The notes under the pieces were generated by a model that ran no database searches, was not told the origin of the DNA, and worked only from the letters and a program-made list of their open reading frames with translations. Source: Gallaecimonas pentaromativorans (lineage in GTDB: Bacteria > Pseudomonadota > Gammaproteobacteria > Enterobacterales > Gallaecimonadaceae). Taken from it: 64,000 nt of DNA. Shown here in pieces: positions 18,460 through 28,139 of this stretch; positions within the stretch are counted from its first letter, which is position 1, and the number at the start of each line of letters is the position of its first letter. A program made the position numbers and the translations under genes. The DNA lies in the NCBI RefSeq assembly GCF_003751625.1, contig NZ_RJUL01000004.1, positions 124,001 to 188,000 of the forward strand, in the 5' to 3' direction.

Positions 18460-20118
18460 TTAGTGCTCTACGGCACCGGTTGCGCCCACCCCGGTGTGGC
18501 AGCGTACGAACTGGGGTACAAAGCGTGCCCGCTCCTCGTCTGCCGCTTCGGACTTGTCGGTCACGCTGAAGAACCAGGTACCTACAAAGGCCACCACTAC
18601 CGAGAACAGCGCGGGGTATTTGTAGGGGAAGATGGCATCTTCAAAGCCCAGCACTGCCACCCATACGGTGGGGCCAATGATCACCAGGGTAACCGCGGTG
18701 ATAAGGCCCATCCAACCACCAATCTTGGCGCCACGGGTAGTGAGCTTGGACCAGTACATGGACAGGAACAGCACCGGGAAGTTGGTGGAAGCGGCAATGG
18801 CGAAGGCCAGGCCCACCATGAAGGCGATGTTCTGCTTCTCAAAGGCGATGCCAAGCAGGATGGCAACGATACCAAGGGCAACGGTGGCCATGCGCGACAC
18901 CTTAAGCTCTTCACGCTCGGAAGCATCGCCGTGGCGGAACACGCTGGCGTACAGGTCGTGCGACACCGCGGAGGCGCCAGCCAGGGTCAGGCCGGAGACC
19001 ACCGCCAGGATGGTGGCAAAGGCAACGGCAGAGATAAAGCCGTAGAACAAATCGCCGCCCACCGCTTTAGAGAGGTGCACTGCCGCCATGTTGTTACCGC
19101 CCAACAGGGCACCGGCCGCATCCTTGAATTCCGCATTGGTGGACACCAGCAAGATGGCACCAAAACCGATGATGAAGGTCAGGATGTAGAAGTAGCCGAT
19201 AAAGCCGGTGGCAAAAAACACCGATTTTCGGGCTTCCTTGGCGTCACTGACGGTGAAAAAACGCATCAGGATGTGCGGCAGGCCGGCGGTACCGAACATC
19301 AGCGCGATCCCCAAGGAGATGGCGCTGATGGGGTCTGACACCAGGCCGCCCGGTGCCATGATGGCTGCGCCTTTGGGGTGTACCTTGACCGCTTCTTCAA
19401 AAAGATGCGACGGGTTAAAGCCCACGTGATAGAGCACCATGATGGCAATGAAGGTGGCGCCGAACAGCAGCAATACCGCCTTGATGATCTGCACCCAGGT
19501 GGTGGCCAGCATGCCGCCGAAGGTCACATACAGCACCATCAGCACCCCCACCAACACCACCGCATAGTGGTAGGGCAGGCCAAACAGCAACTGGATAAGC
19601 TTACCCGCGCCCACCATCTGGGCAATTAGGTACAAAGCCACCACCGCCAAGGAGCCGCAAGCGGCCAGGGTACGAATGGGTTTTTGTTTGAGACGGTAAG
19701 AGGCAACATCGGCAAAGGTGTAGCGGCCGAGGTTGCGCAGGCGCTCTGCAATCAAAAACAGAATAAGCGGCCAGCCAACCAAAAAGCCGATGGAATAAAT
19801 CAAGCCGTCAAAGCCGGAGAGATATACCAGGCCGGAGATCCCCAAAAAAGAGGCGGCTGACATATAGTCGCCGGCGATGGCCAAACCATTTTGAAAACCG
19901 GTAATGCCGCCCCCAGCGGCGTAATAATCGGCAGTGCTCTTGGTGTTTTTGGCCGACCACCAGGTTATCCCCAGGGTCAGGGCCACAAACAGCAGGAACA
20001 TGACGATGGCCGACACGTTCAAGGGTTGCTTGTGCACTTCCCCTTCGATGGCGCCGGCGGCACTGGCCAAGCCCGGCAGCATCAACAGGGTGGCGGGGAG
20101 GAGATATTTCATCTTCAT
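18460..20118 (-). CDS. actP: cation/acetate symporter
   Basis: Sodium:solute symporter family permease that takes up acetate and other short monocarboxylates. The 552-residue protein has a cleavable-looking N-terminus (ending [12 protein letters not shown]) and about thirteen helices. Family landmarks are [31 protein letters not shown] near residue 65 and the sodium-site region [23 protein letters not shown]. Its ATG overlaps the yjcH stop (ATGA). The order here is yjcH-actP-terminator-acs, not acs-yjcH-actP as in E. coli. Confidence 0.97.
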   Translation of the reverse strand: MKMKYLLPATLLMLPGLASAAGAIEGEVHKQPLNVSAIVMFLLFVALTLGITWWSAKNTKSTADYYAAGGGITGFQNGLAIAGDYMSAASFLGISGLVYLSGFDGLIYSIGFLVGWPLILFLIAERLRNLGRYTFADVASYRLKQKPIRTLAACGSLAVVALYLIAQMVGAGKLIQLLFGLPYHYAVVLVGVLMVLYVTFGGMLATTWVQIIKAVLLLFGATFIAIMVLYHVGFNPSHLFEEAVKVHPKGAAIMAPGGLVSDPISAISLGIALMFGTAGLPHILMRFFTVSDAKEARKSVFFATGFIGYFYILTFIIGFGAILLVSTNAEFKDAAGALLGGNNMAAVHLSKAVGGDLFYGFISAVAFATILAVVSGLTLAGASAVSHDLYASVFRHGDASEREELKVSRMATVALGIVAILLGIAFEKQNIAFMVGLAFAIAASTNFPVLFLSMYWSKLTTRGAKIGGWMGLITAVTLVIIGPTVWVAVLGFEDAIFPYKYPALFSVVVAFVGTWFFSVTDKSEAADEERARFVPQFVRCHTGVGATGAVEH

Positions 20119-20426
20119 TTTTTGGCCTCCTCGATAATGGCGCTATTTTCAGCGTCAAACTCGCGGTTTGATTTGCGCACATAGATGCCGGTCAGTACAA
20201 AGGCGCTGATAATGACGCCAAGCCCAACGGGGATCCCCCAGGTCACAACAGAGCCTTCGCTTATCGGTTTACCGAAAGTGGCGGGGCTAAAAGCGATGAT
20301 CAGGATAAAAGCGAAGTAGATAACCAGCATGATCGCTGACAAAAACCACGCAAAGCGCTCCCTACGCGCCACCATGTCCTGAAATCGCTTGCTGCTGTGT
20401 ATTTTTTCGTATAGCGGATGGTCCAT
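20115..20426 (-). CDS. yjcH: DUF485 inner-membrane protein YjcH
   Basis: A 103-residue membrane protein with two helices, always found beside actP-type symporters and presumed to assist them; its precise role is not established. The ATG at 20426 follows AAGGAG at ideal spacing and gives [23 protein letters not shown], matching the family start. The frame extends to 20456 but without a ribosome site. Its promoter lies in the 132-base divergent gap shared with the CrbS-type kinase. Confidence 0.95.
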   Translation of the reverse strand: MDHPLYEKIHSSKRFQDMVARRERFAWFLSAIMLVIYFAFILIIAFSPATFGKPISEGSVVTWGIPVGLGVIISAFVLTGIYVRKSNREFDAENSAIIEEAKK

Positions 20427-20486
20427 GATGGAACTCCTTGTTAACAGGTCGTTCACAAGTTAGTCAGGTTCCAGCAAATTCGACCA

Positions 20487-20502
20487 GTCGACTTTAGTCG
20501 AA
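20487..20502. promoter_or_regulatory. candidate CrbR operator between yjcH and crbS
   Basis: GTCGACTTTAGTCGAA reads TTCGACTAAAGTCGAC on the minus strand. The arms TTCGAC and GTCGAA are inverted around TAAA/TTTA. It lies 61 bases from the yjcH start and 57 from the crbS start, so one site could serve both promoters. Similar 16-mers occur upstream of acs and of the TAXI transporter gene. Confidence 0.55.
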
Positions 20503-20558
20503 CCCACAGAAATACAGGGCTGTGGTACAAATAGCGGGTTACATTTGGAGGGGATGGA

Positions 20559-23500
20559 ATGCCGCTTTGGTTAATGGGGACCTTTTCCCTGGCCTACGTT
20601 TTATTGCTGTTTGGTATTGCTTATTGGGGCGATCGCGCCCGGCGCAAATTCAACCCTCCCAGCCGTAAACTGATTTACGCCTTTTCACTGGCTGTTTATT
20701 GCTCGTCTTGGACTTTCCTTGGCACCGTCGGCCAGGCCTATCACTCGATTTGGTCTTTCCTGCCGGTCTACTTGGGGCCGGTATTGCTGCTGGCCTTTGG
20801 CTACCCGATGATCAAAAAGCTCATCCGGGTCTGCCATGCCCAGCGCATTACCTCGGTGGCTGATTTTCTGGCCGCGCGCTACGGCAAATCGCAAATCCTG
20901 GCGGTAACCGTCACCTTGATCGCCATTCTGGCCAGCCTGCCGTACATCGCCTTGCAGTTAAAAGCCATGGTGATGGGATTTGAGCTGCTGGCCGATACCC
21001 GTTTGCCCCGCACCGCTATTGCTGCCGCCGTAGCCCTGGCGCTGGTGCTGTTTGCCTCCTTGTTTGGCACTCGCAAGCTCGATGCCACCGAACATCACCC
21101 CGGGCTGATGTTGGCCATGGCCTTTGAGTCGGTGGTGAAACTGGTTGCCCTTATCACCGTCACCCTGGTGGTGGTGTACGCCAGCTTTGACGGCTTTGGG
21201 GATCTCATCACCGAGGCGGTTATCAAAGACCGCATCACCCAGGAGGCCTCTTCCTCGCTGCCGGCGGTACTGGCCCAGAGCCTGGTGGGGGCCTGCGCCT
21301 TTTTATGCCTGCCAAGGCTGTTTCATGTGATGGTGGTGGAGAATCAGGAGCAGCGAGATTTAAAAACCGCGCGCTGGATCTTTTGCTGCTATCTGGTGCT
21401 GATGGCCATTCCGGTGGTGCCTTTGGCTATGGCCGGCAGTCTTATCGCACCGGTTGACCATAGCCCCGATGGTTTCGTGATTTCCCTGCCGCTCTACCAA
21501 GGTCACCCCTGGGTGGCGGCGTTGGCACTGCTGGGCGCCATTTCCGCTTCCACCAGCATGGTGGTGATGGCGGCGGTGACCATCGCCATCATGGTCTCCA
21601 ACGAATTGGTGCTGCCGCTGCTGCTGCGTACCGGCTCTATCGCTGGCCGTAACTTCGAGCGGTTCTCCACCCTGCTGTTGCGCATTCGCCGCCTTATCAT
21701 CCTGGCGCTGATGGCACTGGGTTTTGGCGCCTACTACCTGATGGGCCAGCAGGAACGGCTGGCCGGTTTTGGCCTCTTTGCCTTCGGCATCTTTGCGCAA
21801 CTGGCGCCGGCGCTGATCGGTGGCCTGTATTGGAGCCAGGGCCACCGCAAAGGGGTGATGCTGGGCATTGTGGCTGGCCTTGGGGTTTGGTGGCTGCTGG
21901 CTGGGCAAATGCTGTCGAGCTACGCCATGCTGGTGTCCCTCCTGGTAAACGCCATGACCTACGTGCTGGCCTCCATGGCCCTTCGCGCCGGGGTGCGCGA
22001 CCGGCTTCAGGCTGCCGCCTTTGTCGCTCATCAAGGCAGCCGCAATGGCGGTAAGCATCAGGGTTATTTGAGCGTGCAAGATCTCAAACTGCTGGTGTCG
22101 CGTTTTGTGGGCCCGGAGCGGGCCGAGCGGATGCTCCAGCGCTATCTGCGTGACGGGGTGATGAGCCGCCAGTCGCTACCGCGCCTAGCCCCTGACGACT
22201 TACTTGAAGAAGCCGAGCGCTTAATGGCCTCGGTCATTGGCGCCTCAAGCGCTGCCCTGGTGTTGCGCTCGGCCCTTGAAGGGCGCGACATCGGCCTTGA
22301 TGAAGTGGTGACCCTGGTTGACGAAGCTACCGAGCAGCTGCACTTTTCCCGCGACTTGCTGCAAGGGGCCATCGAACATGCCTCAGAAGGGATGTCGGTG
22401 GTGGACAGAGACTTGAACCTTGTAGCCTGGAACCGCCGTTATTTAGAGCTCTTTGAGTATCCACCCGGCTTTATCTACGCCGGGCGCCCGGTGGCCGATC
22501 TGATTCGCATGAACGCCGAGCGCGGCTGGTGCGGCAAAGGCTCGGTGGAAGAGCACGTGGCGCGGCGGGTAAATTACATGAAGATGGGCAGCCCTCATAG
22601 CTCCGAGCGCCAGCGTCCCGACGGGCGAGTGATAAAGCTGCAAGGCAATCCCATGCCCAACGGCGGCTTTGTGATGACCTTCTCCGACATCACCTCCTAT
22701 CGCGCCGCCGAGCGGGTGCTAAAGGACGCCAACGAGGCCCTGGAGGCCCGGGTTGAAGAACGCACCCACGAGCTGGTGGTAGCCAAGGCCGCCGCCGACA
22801 AGGCCAACCAGGGCAAAAGCCGGTTCCTGGCTGCCTGTGGCCACGACCTGATGCAGCCACTGAACGCCGCCAGGCTCTTTGTGTCAGCGCTGCTGCAACG
22901 CACCGAAACCGGTACCGAGCAGGCCCTGCTGCTGGAAAACACCACCATCTCCCTGAAAGCCGCCGGCGAGCTGCTCACCGACCTTTTGGACATCTCCAAG
23001 CTCGACGCCGGCACCATGAAGGTGCGGCGGGTCAATTTCGCGCTGGATGAACTGCTGGGCAACCTGGCCTACGAGTTCAAGGCCCTGGCCGACGAGCAGC
23101 AAATCGACTTTCACTGGGTCAGCTCCGATGCGGTGGTGGACTCAGACAAAATGCTGCTGCGCCGCATCGTGCAAAACTTTTTAACCAACGCCTTTCGCTA
23201 TTCTCGCGGCGGCAAGGTGCTGCTTGGCGCGCGCCACCGCGGCCGCGACCTTTGCATCGAGGTGTGGGATACCGGCCCTGGCATCGCCAAGGAAAACCTC
23301 GCCATCATCTTTGAAGAGTTCAAACGCTTTGATAAGGGCGAGAAGGGCCTGGGCCTGGGCCTTGCCATCGCCGATAGGATGAGCCGCATTTTGGGCCACA
23401 CCTTGTCGGTACGCTCCTGGGAAGGGCGCGGCTCGGTGTTTTCGGTGACGGTGCCGCGCGGGGTGCGAAGCGCCGCCGCGCCCCAGCAACTGATGCCCAT

Positions 23501-23897
23501 GAACGACCGCACCCTCACCGGCCGCCACGTGTTGTGCATCGACAACGAGACCGCCATCCTCGATGGCATGCGCTCCTTGCTAACCGGCTGGAACATGAAG
23601 GTGTCGACGGCCCGTAACCGCAGCGAGGCCCAGGCCATTATCGCCCGCGAGCAAATCGACATGGTGCTGGCCGATTACCACCTGGACGAGGGGGACAACG
23701 GCCTGCAGGTCATGCAGTTACTTCGGGAACAAAAAGGCGGTTTGCTGCCGGGGATCTTGATAACGGCCGACACCCGTCAGGAGCTTATCAGCGAGACGCA
23801 GCAATCCGGTTTTGGCTTTATGGCGAAGATGGTTAAGCCAGCGGCCCTGCGTGCCATGATGGATCGGGCACTGGGCCCAGGCTCTGCAGGGCGATAA
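20559..23897 (+). CDS. crbS: CrbS-like hybrid sensor histidine kinase with SSS transporter domain
   Basis: Membrane sensor of the CrbS/CrbR two-component system that switches on acetate use. The 1112-residue protein begins with a sodium:solute symporter-type domain of about 13 helices (residues 1-490). A PAS domain follows near 600-720 (EHASEGMSVVDRDLNLVAWNRRYLELF), then a coiled coil. The HisKA domain has the phospho-acceptor His762 in CGHDLMQPLNAARL. The HATPase domain has NFLTNAFRYS, DTGPGI and GLGLGLAIADRMS. A C-terminal receiver carries Asp1039 in VLADYHLD. Its last 65 bases overlap, tail to tail, the end of the crbR-like gene. Neighbours actP, acs and the regulator support the CrbS assignment. 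Confidence 0.93.
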   Translation: MPLWLMGTFSLAYVLLLFGIAYWGDRARRKFNPPSRKLIYAFSLAVYCSSWTFLGTVGQAYHSIWSFLPVYLGPVLLLAFGYPMIKKLIRVCHAQRITSVADFLAARYGKSQILAVTVTLIAILASLPYIALQLKAMVMGFELLADTRLPRTAIAAAVALALVLFASLFGTRKLDATEHHPGLMLAMAFESVVKLVALITVTLVVVYASFDGFGDLITEAVIKDRITQEASSSLPAVLAQSLVGACAFLCLPRLFHVMVVENQEQRDLKTARWIFCCYLVLMAIPVVPLAMAGSLIAPVDHSPDGFVISLPLYQGHPWVAALALLGAISASTSMVVMAAVTIAIMVSNELVLPLLLRTGSIAGRNFERFSTLLLRIRRLIILALMALGFGAYYLMGQQERLAGFGLFAFGIFAQLAPALIGGLYWSQGHRKGVMLGIVAGLGVWWLLAGQMLSSYAMLVSLLVNAMTYVLASMALRAGVRDRLQAAAFVAHQGSRNGGKHQGYLSVQDLKLLVSRFVGPERAERMLQRYLRDGVMSRQSLPRLAPDDLLEEAERLMASVIGASSAALVLRSALEGRDIGLDEVVTLVDEATEQLHFSRDLLQGAIEHASEGMSVVDRDLNLVAWNRRYLELFEYPPGFIYAGRPVADLIRMNAERGWCGKGSVEEHVARRVNYMKMGSPHSSERQRPDGRVIKLQGNPMPNGGFVMTFSDITSYRAAERVLKDANEALEARVEERTHELVVAKAAADKANQGKSRFLAACGHDLMQPLNAARLFVSALLQRTETGTEQALLLENTTISLKAAGELLTDLLDISKLDAGTMKVRRVNFALDELLGNLAYEFKALADEQQIDFHWVSSDAVVDSDKMLLRRIVQNFLTNAFRYSRGGKVLLGARHRGRDLCIEVWDTGPGIAKENLAIIFEEFKRFDKGEKGLGLGLAIADRMSRILGHTLSVRSWEGRGSVFSVTVPRGVRSAAAPQQLMPMNDRTLTGRHVLCIDNETAILDGMRSLLTGWNMKVSTARNRSEAQAIIAREQIDMVLADYHLDEGDNGLQVMQLLREQKGGLLPGILITADTRQELISETQQSGFGFMAKMVKPAALRAMMDRALGPGSAGR

Positions 23898-24498
23898 CCG
23901 CCTGGGTGCGGTTACGCACATCGAGCTTTCGAAAAATGGCGGTGGCGTGGGCCTTGATAGTGGCCTCCGACACCCCCAGCTCATAGGCGATTTGCTTGTT
24001 CAGCAAGCCGTCGGAGAACATCACCAGCACTTTGTACTGCTGCGGGGTGAGAGACGCCAAGCCCTGGGCCAGCTGATGTTCCTGCTGGGATTGGGGCTCG
24101 GGCATAAAACCCGGCGGAAACCAGGTATTGCCGGCCAACACCTGGTTAAGGGCTTCGGCAATGGCGTCGGGGTGGGAGGATTTTGGCACAAAGCCCAAGG
24201 CGCCGTGATGGTAGGCGCGGCTCATTGAGCTGTTATCCTCGTGGGCAGACACCACTACCACCGGCACCGCCGGGTAATGCTGGCGCATCAGGATAAGAGA
24301 AGAGAAACCATTGGCTCCCGGCATGGTCAGATCCAGCAATACCAAATCGGGGTTTGCCTCACTCAAGGCCGCTTCCAGCGCTTCGACATCACTGGCTTCG
24401 CGGATCTGGGCCTGGGGCAGGGCGGCTGAGATAGTCAGCCGAATGGCGGCGCGGAACAGTGGGTGATCATCTGCTATCAGGATATCGACCGGGATCAT
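23833..24498 (-). CDS. crbR: CrbR-like response regulator (NarL/FixJ family)
   Basis: DNA-binding partner expected for the adjacent hybrid kinase. The 221-residue protein has an N-terminal receiver (acidic pair D10-D11, phospho-acceptor Asp56 in VLLDLTMPG, Ser/Lys switch residues in VVVSAHED and FVPKSSH). The C-terminal LuxR-type HTH covers residues ~150-210 (LTPQQYKVLVMFSDGLLNKQIAYELGVSEATIKAHATAIFRKLDVRNRTQAV). It converges on the kinase gene with a 65-base overlap and is divergent from cobB. Family knowledge places acs and actP among its targets. Confidence 0.92.
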   Translation of the reverse strand: MIPVDILIADDHPLFRAAIRLTISAALPQAQIREASDVEALEAALSEANPDLVLLDLTMPGANGFSSLILMRQHYPAVPVVVVSAHEDNSSMSRAYHHGALGFVPKSSHPDAIAEALNQVLAGNTWFPPGFMPEPQSQQEHQLAQGLASLTPQQYKVLVMFSDGLLNKQIAYELGVSEATIKAHATAIFRKLDVRNRTQAVIALQSLGPVPDPSWHAGPLA

Positions 24499-24620
24499 CA
24501 GGGGCCTTGTGAATAAGATCTGCTGCTTGAGTGTATCGGTTATGGGCTGGTAAAAAAAGACTTAGCAGCTGGTCGGTCGAGTGTAACGAGCGCAAGCGCA
24601 ATAGATTGAAAATCATAAGA

Positions 24621-24638
24621 TTACACTTTTAAGTGTAA
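24621..24638. promoter_or_regulatory. operator-like palindrome upstream of cobB
   Basis: TTACACTTTTAAGTGTAA has perfect 8-base arms around TT. AAGTGTAA recurs in direct orientation at 24652-24659, immediately before the cobB start, and AGTGTAAC also occurs at 24580-24587. The array lies in the 162-base gap between crbR and cobB. It looks like a repressor site; the regulator is unknown. Confidence 0.5.
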
Positions 24639-24660
24639 TAATAGACATAGGAAGTGTAAC

Positions 24661-25365
24661 GTGAGCCAAGGCCATTACAGTCGTATCGTTGTACTGACCG
24701 GCGCCGGGATCAGCGCCGAGTCCGGTATCAAAACCTTTCGGGATAACGGCGGTCTTTGGGAGCAACACCGCCTGGAGGATGTGGCCACCCCCGAGGCCTT
24801 CTTGCGAGACCCGGCCTTGGTGCAGCGCTTTTATAATGAGCGTCGTGCCCAACTGCCCGAGGTGTCTCCCAACGCCGCCCACCTGGCGTTGGCCGAGTTG
24901 GAAAAGGCTGTCGGCGCCACCTTAGTCATTACCCAAAATATCGACGACCTTCACGAGCGAGCCGGCAGCCACCATCTGGTACACATGCACGGCGAGCTCA
25001 GTAAGGCGCGCTGCGTCAAAACCGGGCAGCTTTTTCGGGTTACCGAGCCCTTGGACGAGCACAGCCTGTGCACCTGCTGCGTGCCGGCCAATGCGCTGCG
25101 CCCCCATGTGGTGTGGTTTGGTGAGATGCCCCTGGGGCTTGATAGGATCTTCCACGCCCTGGCCCAGTGCGATCTCTTTATCGCCATTGGCACCTCGGGG
25201 CAGGTTTATCCGGCGGCGGGGTTTGTGGACGAAGCGCTGTCACAAGGGGCGCACTGCATCGAGGTAAACGCCGACCACTCGGAGATAAGCCACAAATTCC
25301 AAGAGCACCGCCGTGGGCCGGCCTCGGTTGAGGTGCCCAAGCTGGTCAAGGAACTGCTGGGCTGA
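24661..25365 (+). CDS. cobB: NAD-dependent protein deacylase (sirtuin)
   Basis: Sir2-family enzyme that removes acetyl or succinyl groups from lysines using NAD. The 234-residue protein shows the NAD pocket [13 protein letters not shown], the catalytic [13 protein letters not shown] and VHMHGE, and the zinc cysteines (Cys near RCVKTGQ and in SLCTCC). [14 protein letters not shown] and [12 protein letters not shown] follow. The Tyr and Arg in FYNERRAQL are the class III residues that let E. coli CobB accept succinyl-lysine. It starts at GTG 24661. Acs, the classic CobB substrate, is encoded 6 kb away in the same cluster. Its 3 prime end overlaps the convergent hydrolase gene by 20 bases. Confidence 0.95.
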   Translation: MSQGHYSRIVVLTGAGISAESGIKTFRDNGGLWEQHRLEDVATPEAFLRDPALVQRFYNERRAQLPEVSPNAAHLALAELEKAVGATLVITQNIDDLHERAGSHHLVHMHGELSKARCVKTGQLFRVTEPLDEHSLCTCCVPANALRPHVVWFGEMPLGLDRIFHALAQCDLFIAIGTSGQVYPAAGFVDEALSQGAHCIEVNADHSEISHKFQEHRRGPASVEVPKLVKELLG

Positions 25366-26263
25366 CAAAGTCGGCAATGTACGCGCTGATGGCGCCGGCC
25401 TGGGTGTAAAACAGCTCATGGCCGGCGCCGCCGAAGGGCACCAGTTTAGCGTTGGGAATGTGGGCCAGCACCGCCGTGGCATTGTCAAAGCCCACCACCT
25501 CATCTTCCAGACCATGCAAAATCAAGGTCGGGCAGCGGGTGATGGGCTGGGCCAGAGGCGTAAGGCGTTCAAACTGGCGGACATCGTTTTGTAGGCCATC
25601 GGCAAAGTAGGGAAACAGCGACAGGTATTCCTCGAAGGCCAGCTCCATCTCGTTCTGCCTGCCTTGGTTCGGGAAATATTGGCTCAGCACCGGTGATGCC
25701 AGCCAGGCAAGGTAGGTGTGGTCCAGCGCCAGGCGAATAAGCCGGGCGTAGCGGCCATCGCGTTTGTCTTCTGGCAGCGGTAGCGCCAGGGCTTCAATCA
25801 GTATCAGCGCCTTGCACTGCTCGGGGTGGCGATGGGCAAAGGCCAGGGCACTGGGCCCGCCACCGGAGATCCCCACCACTACCACCTGCTGATACCCCAG
25901 GTTACTGACCAGCTCTGAAAAAGCATCGGCCTGCTGAGTAGGCGTGGCGCCGGTTGCCAGCGGCGTGCGCAGGTAGCCGGGGCGGCTGACCGAAATAAGC
26001 GAAAACCGGTCATCAAAAAGGGGTTGGTAGAGCGGGAAGTTGAGGTTGCCCCGGTAGCTTGAAGGAGTGCCGTGGAACTGCAGTATCGGCTCGCCTTTAC
26101 CTTTTATTTGGTATTCCAGCGGCCCTTGGCGGGTTTGCATCAGCTGGCTTTGGGCTGTCCATTTCTCGTAGCTAAGCTGTTGGAACCGTAAAAAGCGTTG
26201 ATAACCCAGGGCCAGCACCACCACTATCACCAGCCCCAGTACGATGAACAGCCGTTTTAGCAT
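25346..26263 (-). CDS. alpha/beta-hydrolase, membrane-anchored
   Basis: A 305-residue protein with an N-terminal signal anchor ([20 protein letters not shown]) and an alpha/beta-hydrolase fold. Landmarks are the oxyanion region [12 protein letters not shown], the nucleophile elbow [16 protein letters not shown] (GxSxG with Gly-Ile-Ser-Gly-Gly), an acid in [12 protein letters not shown] and a His in GAGHELFY. I chose the ATG at 26263, which follows GAGGG and starts the anchor; the frame extends ten codons more. The substrate is unknown. It ends inside cobB by 20 bases on the opposite strand. Confidence 0.85.
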   Translation of the reverse strand: MLKRLFIVLGLVIVVVLALGYQRFLRFQQLSYEKWTAQSQLMQTRQGPLEYQIKGKGEPILQFHGTPSSYRGNLNFPLYQPLFDDRFSLISVSRPGYLRTPLATGATPTQQADAFSELVSNLGYQQVVVVGISGGGPSALAFAHRHPEQCKALILIEALALPLPEDKRDGRYARLIRLALDHTYLAWLASPVLSQYFPNQGRQNEMELAFEEYLSLFPYFADGLQNDVRQFERLTPLAQPITRCPTLILHGLEDEVVGFDNATAVLAHIPNAKLVPFGGAGHELFYTQAGAISAYIADFVSPAVP

Positions 26264-26303
26264 GGACAGGCCCTCGCAGCAGGTACTTTCCAAGCATAGG
26301 AAA

Positions 26304-26333
26304 CAAAAAAGGCTCCCGAAGGAGCCTTTTTTC
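26304..26333 (-). terminator. terminator of the pot operon
   Basis: AAAAAAGGCTCC, CGAA and GGAGCCTTTTTT form a perfect stem with a T run, starting at the potD stop codon on the minus strand. Confidence 0.9.
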
Positions 26334-27375
26334 AGTGGCCGGTTTTGAGCTTGGTCCAGTACTTCTCGTAGATGCCGATGGCATCGCCAACGTCGGTCTG
26401 GAACTGGCCCTTATCCACGGTGGCTTTGTCTGGGAAGATAACCTTGGAATTTTTCAGCGCGTCAGGCAACAGCGCCTTGCCGGGCAGGTTGGGGGTGGCG
26501 TAACCCACGTACTCCACGCATTCCTTGGCCACTTCGGGGCGCATCATGTAGTTGATGAATTTGAGCGCCGCCTCGGTGTGCTCGGCATGGGAGGGAATGG
26601 CAAAGGAGTCTACCCAGAAGATGGCGCCTTCTTTGGGGTAGACGTAAGCGAGATTCCCGCCTTCCTTGTTGGCCATGTACACCTCGCCGTTCCAGATCAT
26701 GCCGATATCGGCATCGCCTGACAAATACGGCAGGCGCGGCGCGTCGGAGTTGAACACCTGGGTGTTGGCCACCAGCGGCTTGAGGGTCTCGTAGGCCTTT
26801 TCAATCTCTTTAGGGTCGGTGGTGTTGGCCGAGAAACCGTTCAGCGTCAGGCCAATCTGAAACACTTCGCGCACATCGTCGGTCAGCAGCAACCGGCCCT
26901 TGTATTCGGGCTTGAACAAGTCCTTCCAACTGGTGATGGTTTTGGGGTCGATTTCATCGGCGTTAACGCCAATGGCGGTAGAGCCCCAGAAGTAAGGTAC
27001 CGAGTATTGGTTGTTCGGATCGTAGGGCTTGTTGAGCAGCGCCGGGTCGAGGTTTTTGAAGTTATCGAGCTTGCTCTTGTCGATTTTCTGCAAGAGGCCG
27101 TCTTTGCTCATCACGCTGATGTAATAGGTGGAGGGCACTACTACGTCGTAACCGGCGCCGTTGGTGAGTTTTAGCTTGGCAAACATCGCCTCGTTGGACT
27201 CGTAGTTGGTGACATTCACCTCAATGCCGGTTTCCTTGGTGAAGTTCTCAATCACGTCATCGGGAATGTATTCAGACCACACATACAGGTTCAGCTCTTT
27301 GTCTTGTGCCTGGGCGGCAAAGGCACTTAGCCCCAGCATCAGCGCCAGGGCGCCGCGGCGGATCTCTTTGTTCAT
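26332..27375 (-). CDS. potD: spermidine/putrescine-binding periplasmic protein
   Basis: Receptor of the polyamine ABC importer. The 347-residue product has a signal peptide ending AFAAQA. It has strong PotD landmarks: YVWSEYIPDDVIENFTKETGI, YESNEAMFAKLKLTNGAGYDVVVPSTYYI, a YSVPYFWGSTAIGVN stretch, DDVREVFQ and FWVDSFAIP. The length equals that of E. coli PotD (348). It starts with an ATGA overlap on potC, after GAGGGAG. It is the last gene of potABCD. Confidence 0.95.
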   Translation of the reverse strand: MNKEIRRGALALMLGLSAFAAQAQDKELNLYVWSEYIPDDVIENFTKETGIEVNVTNYESNEAMFAKLKLTNGAGYDVVVPSTYYISVMSKDGLLQKIDKSKLDNFKNLDPALLNKPYDPNNQYSVPYFWGSTAIGVNADEIDPKTITSWKDLFKPEYKGRLLLTDDVREVFQIGLTLNGFSANTTDPKEIEKAYETLKPLVANTQVFNSDAPRLPYLSGDADIGMIWNGEVYMANKEGGNLAYVYPKEGAIFWVDSFAIPSHAEHTEAALKFINYMMRPEVAKECVEYVGYATPNLPGKALLPDALKNSKVIFPDKATVDKGQFQTDVGDAIGIYEKYWTKLKTGH

Positions 27376-28139
27376 TTTTTCTCCCTCATCAACCATTGGG
27401 ACAGCAACACCAGAATTAGCGATATCCCCAGCATCACCGCTGCCAGGGCATTAACCTCGGGTTTGACCCCGACTTTCACCATGGAAAAGATCTTCACCGG
27501 CAGCACATCAAAGCTGGGGCCTGTGACAAAACTGGAGATGATCACGTCGTCCAGCGACAGGGTGAAGCTTAGCAGCCAGCCACCAGCAATAGCGGGTTTT
27601 GCAAGAGGCATCAAGATCTTGCGAAACACCACAAACTCGTTGGCACCCAGATCCCTGGCCGCTTCCACCATCCGTACGTCAAAGCCTTTAAGGCGCGAAT
27701 AGACGGTGACCACCACAAAAGGCAGGCAAAAAGTGATATGGGCAAACAGCAGCGGCCAAAAGCCCTGGCCAAGACCCAACAGCACAAAGAGCGCCAGGAA
27801 GGACACGGCCATAACGATATCTGGCGACATCATCACCACAAACAGCAAAGTTGAGAGCGCTCCTTTGCCTTTGAACTGGTAGCGAAACAGCGCCACCGCC
27901 GCCAGGGTGCCAATAAGGGCGGCAAAGGTGGCGGCCAGCAGAGCGATCACCACCGAGTGCCAGGCGGCGTCCATCAGGCCGTGGTTATTCCAAAGCTCCA
28001 CAAACCATTTCAGGGTAAAACCCTTCCATTCCAGGCCAAAGCGGTGCTTGTTAAAGGCGTTGACCAGCAAAATGCCAATGGGCACATACAGATACACCAG
28101 CACCAGGGTGATGATAAGAGCGCGAAGTGACTTAACCAT
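27372..28139 (-). CDS. potC: spermidine/putrescine ABC transporter permease PotC
   Basis: One of two membrane subunits of the polyamine importer, 255 residues with six helices. The binding-protein-dependent transport signature, the coupling loop that contacts PotA, appears as MVEAARDLGANEFVVFRKILMPLAKPAI. It overlaps potB by eight bases and potD by four. Confidence 0.94.
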   Translation of the reverse strand: MVKSLRALIITLVLVYLYVPIGILLVNAFNKHRFGLEWKGFTLKWFVELWNNHGLMDAAWHSVVIALLAATFAALIGTLAAVALFRYQFKGKGALSTLLFVVMMSPDIVMAVSFLALFVLLGLGQGFWPLLFAHITFCLPFVVVTVYSRLKGFDVRMVEAARDLGANEFVVFRKILMPLAKPAIAGGWLLSFTLSLDDVIISSFVTGPSFDVLPVKIFSMVKVGVKPEVNALAAVMLGISLILVLLSQWLMREKK

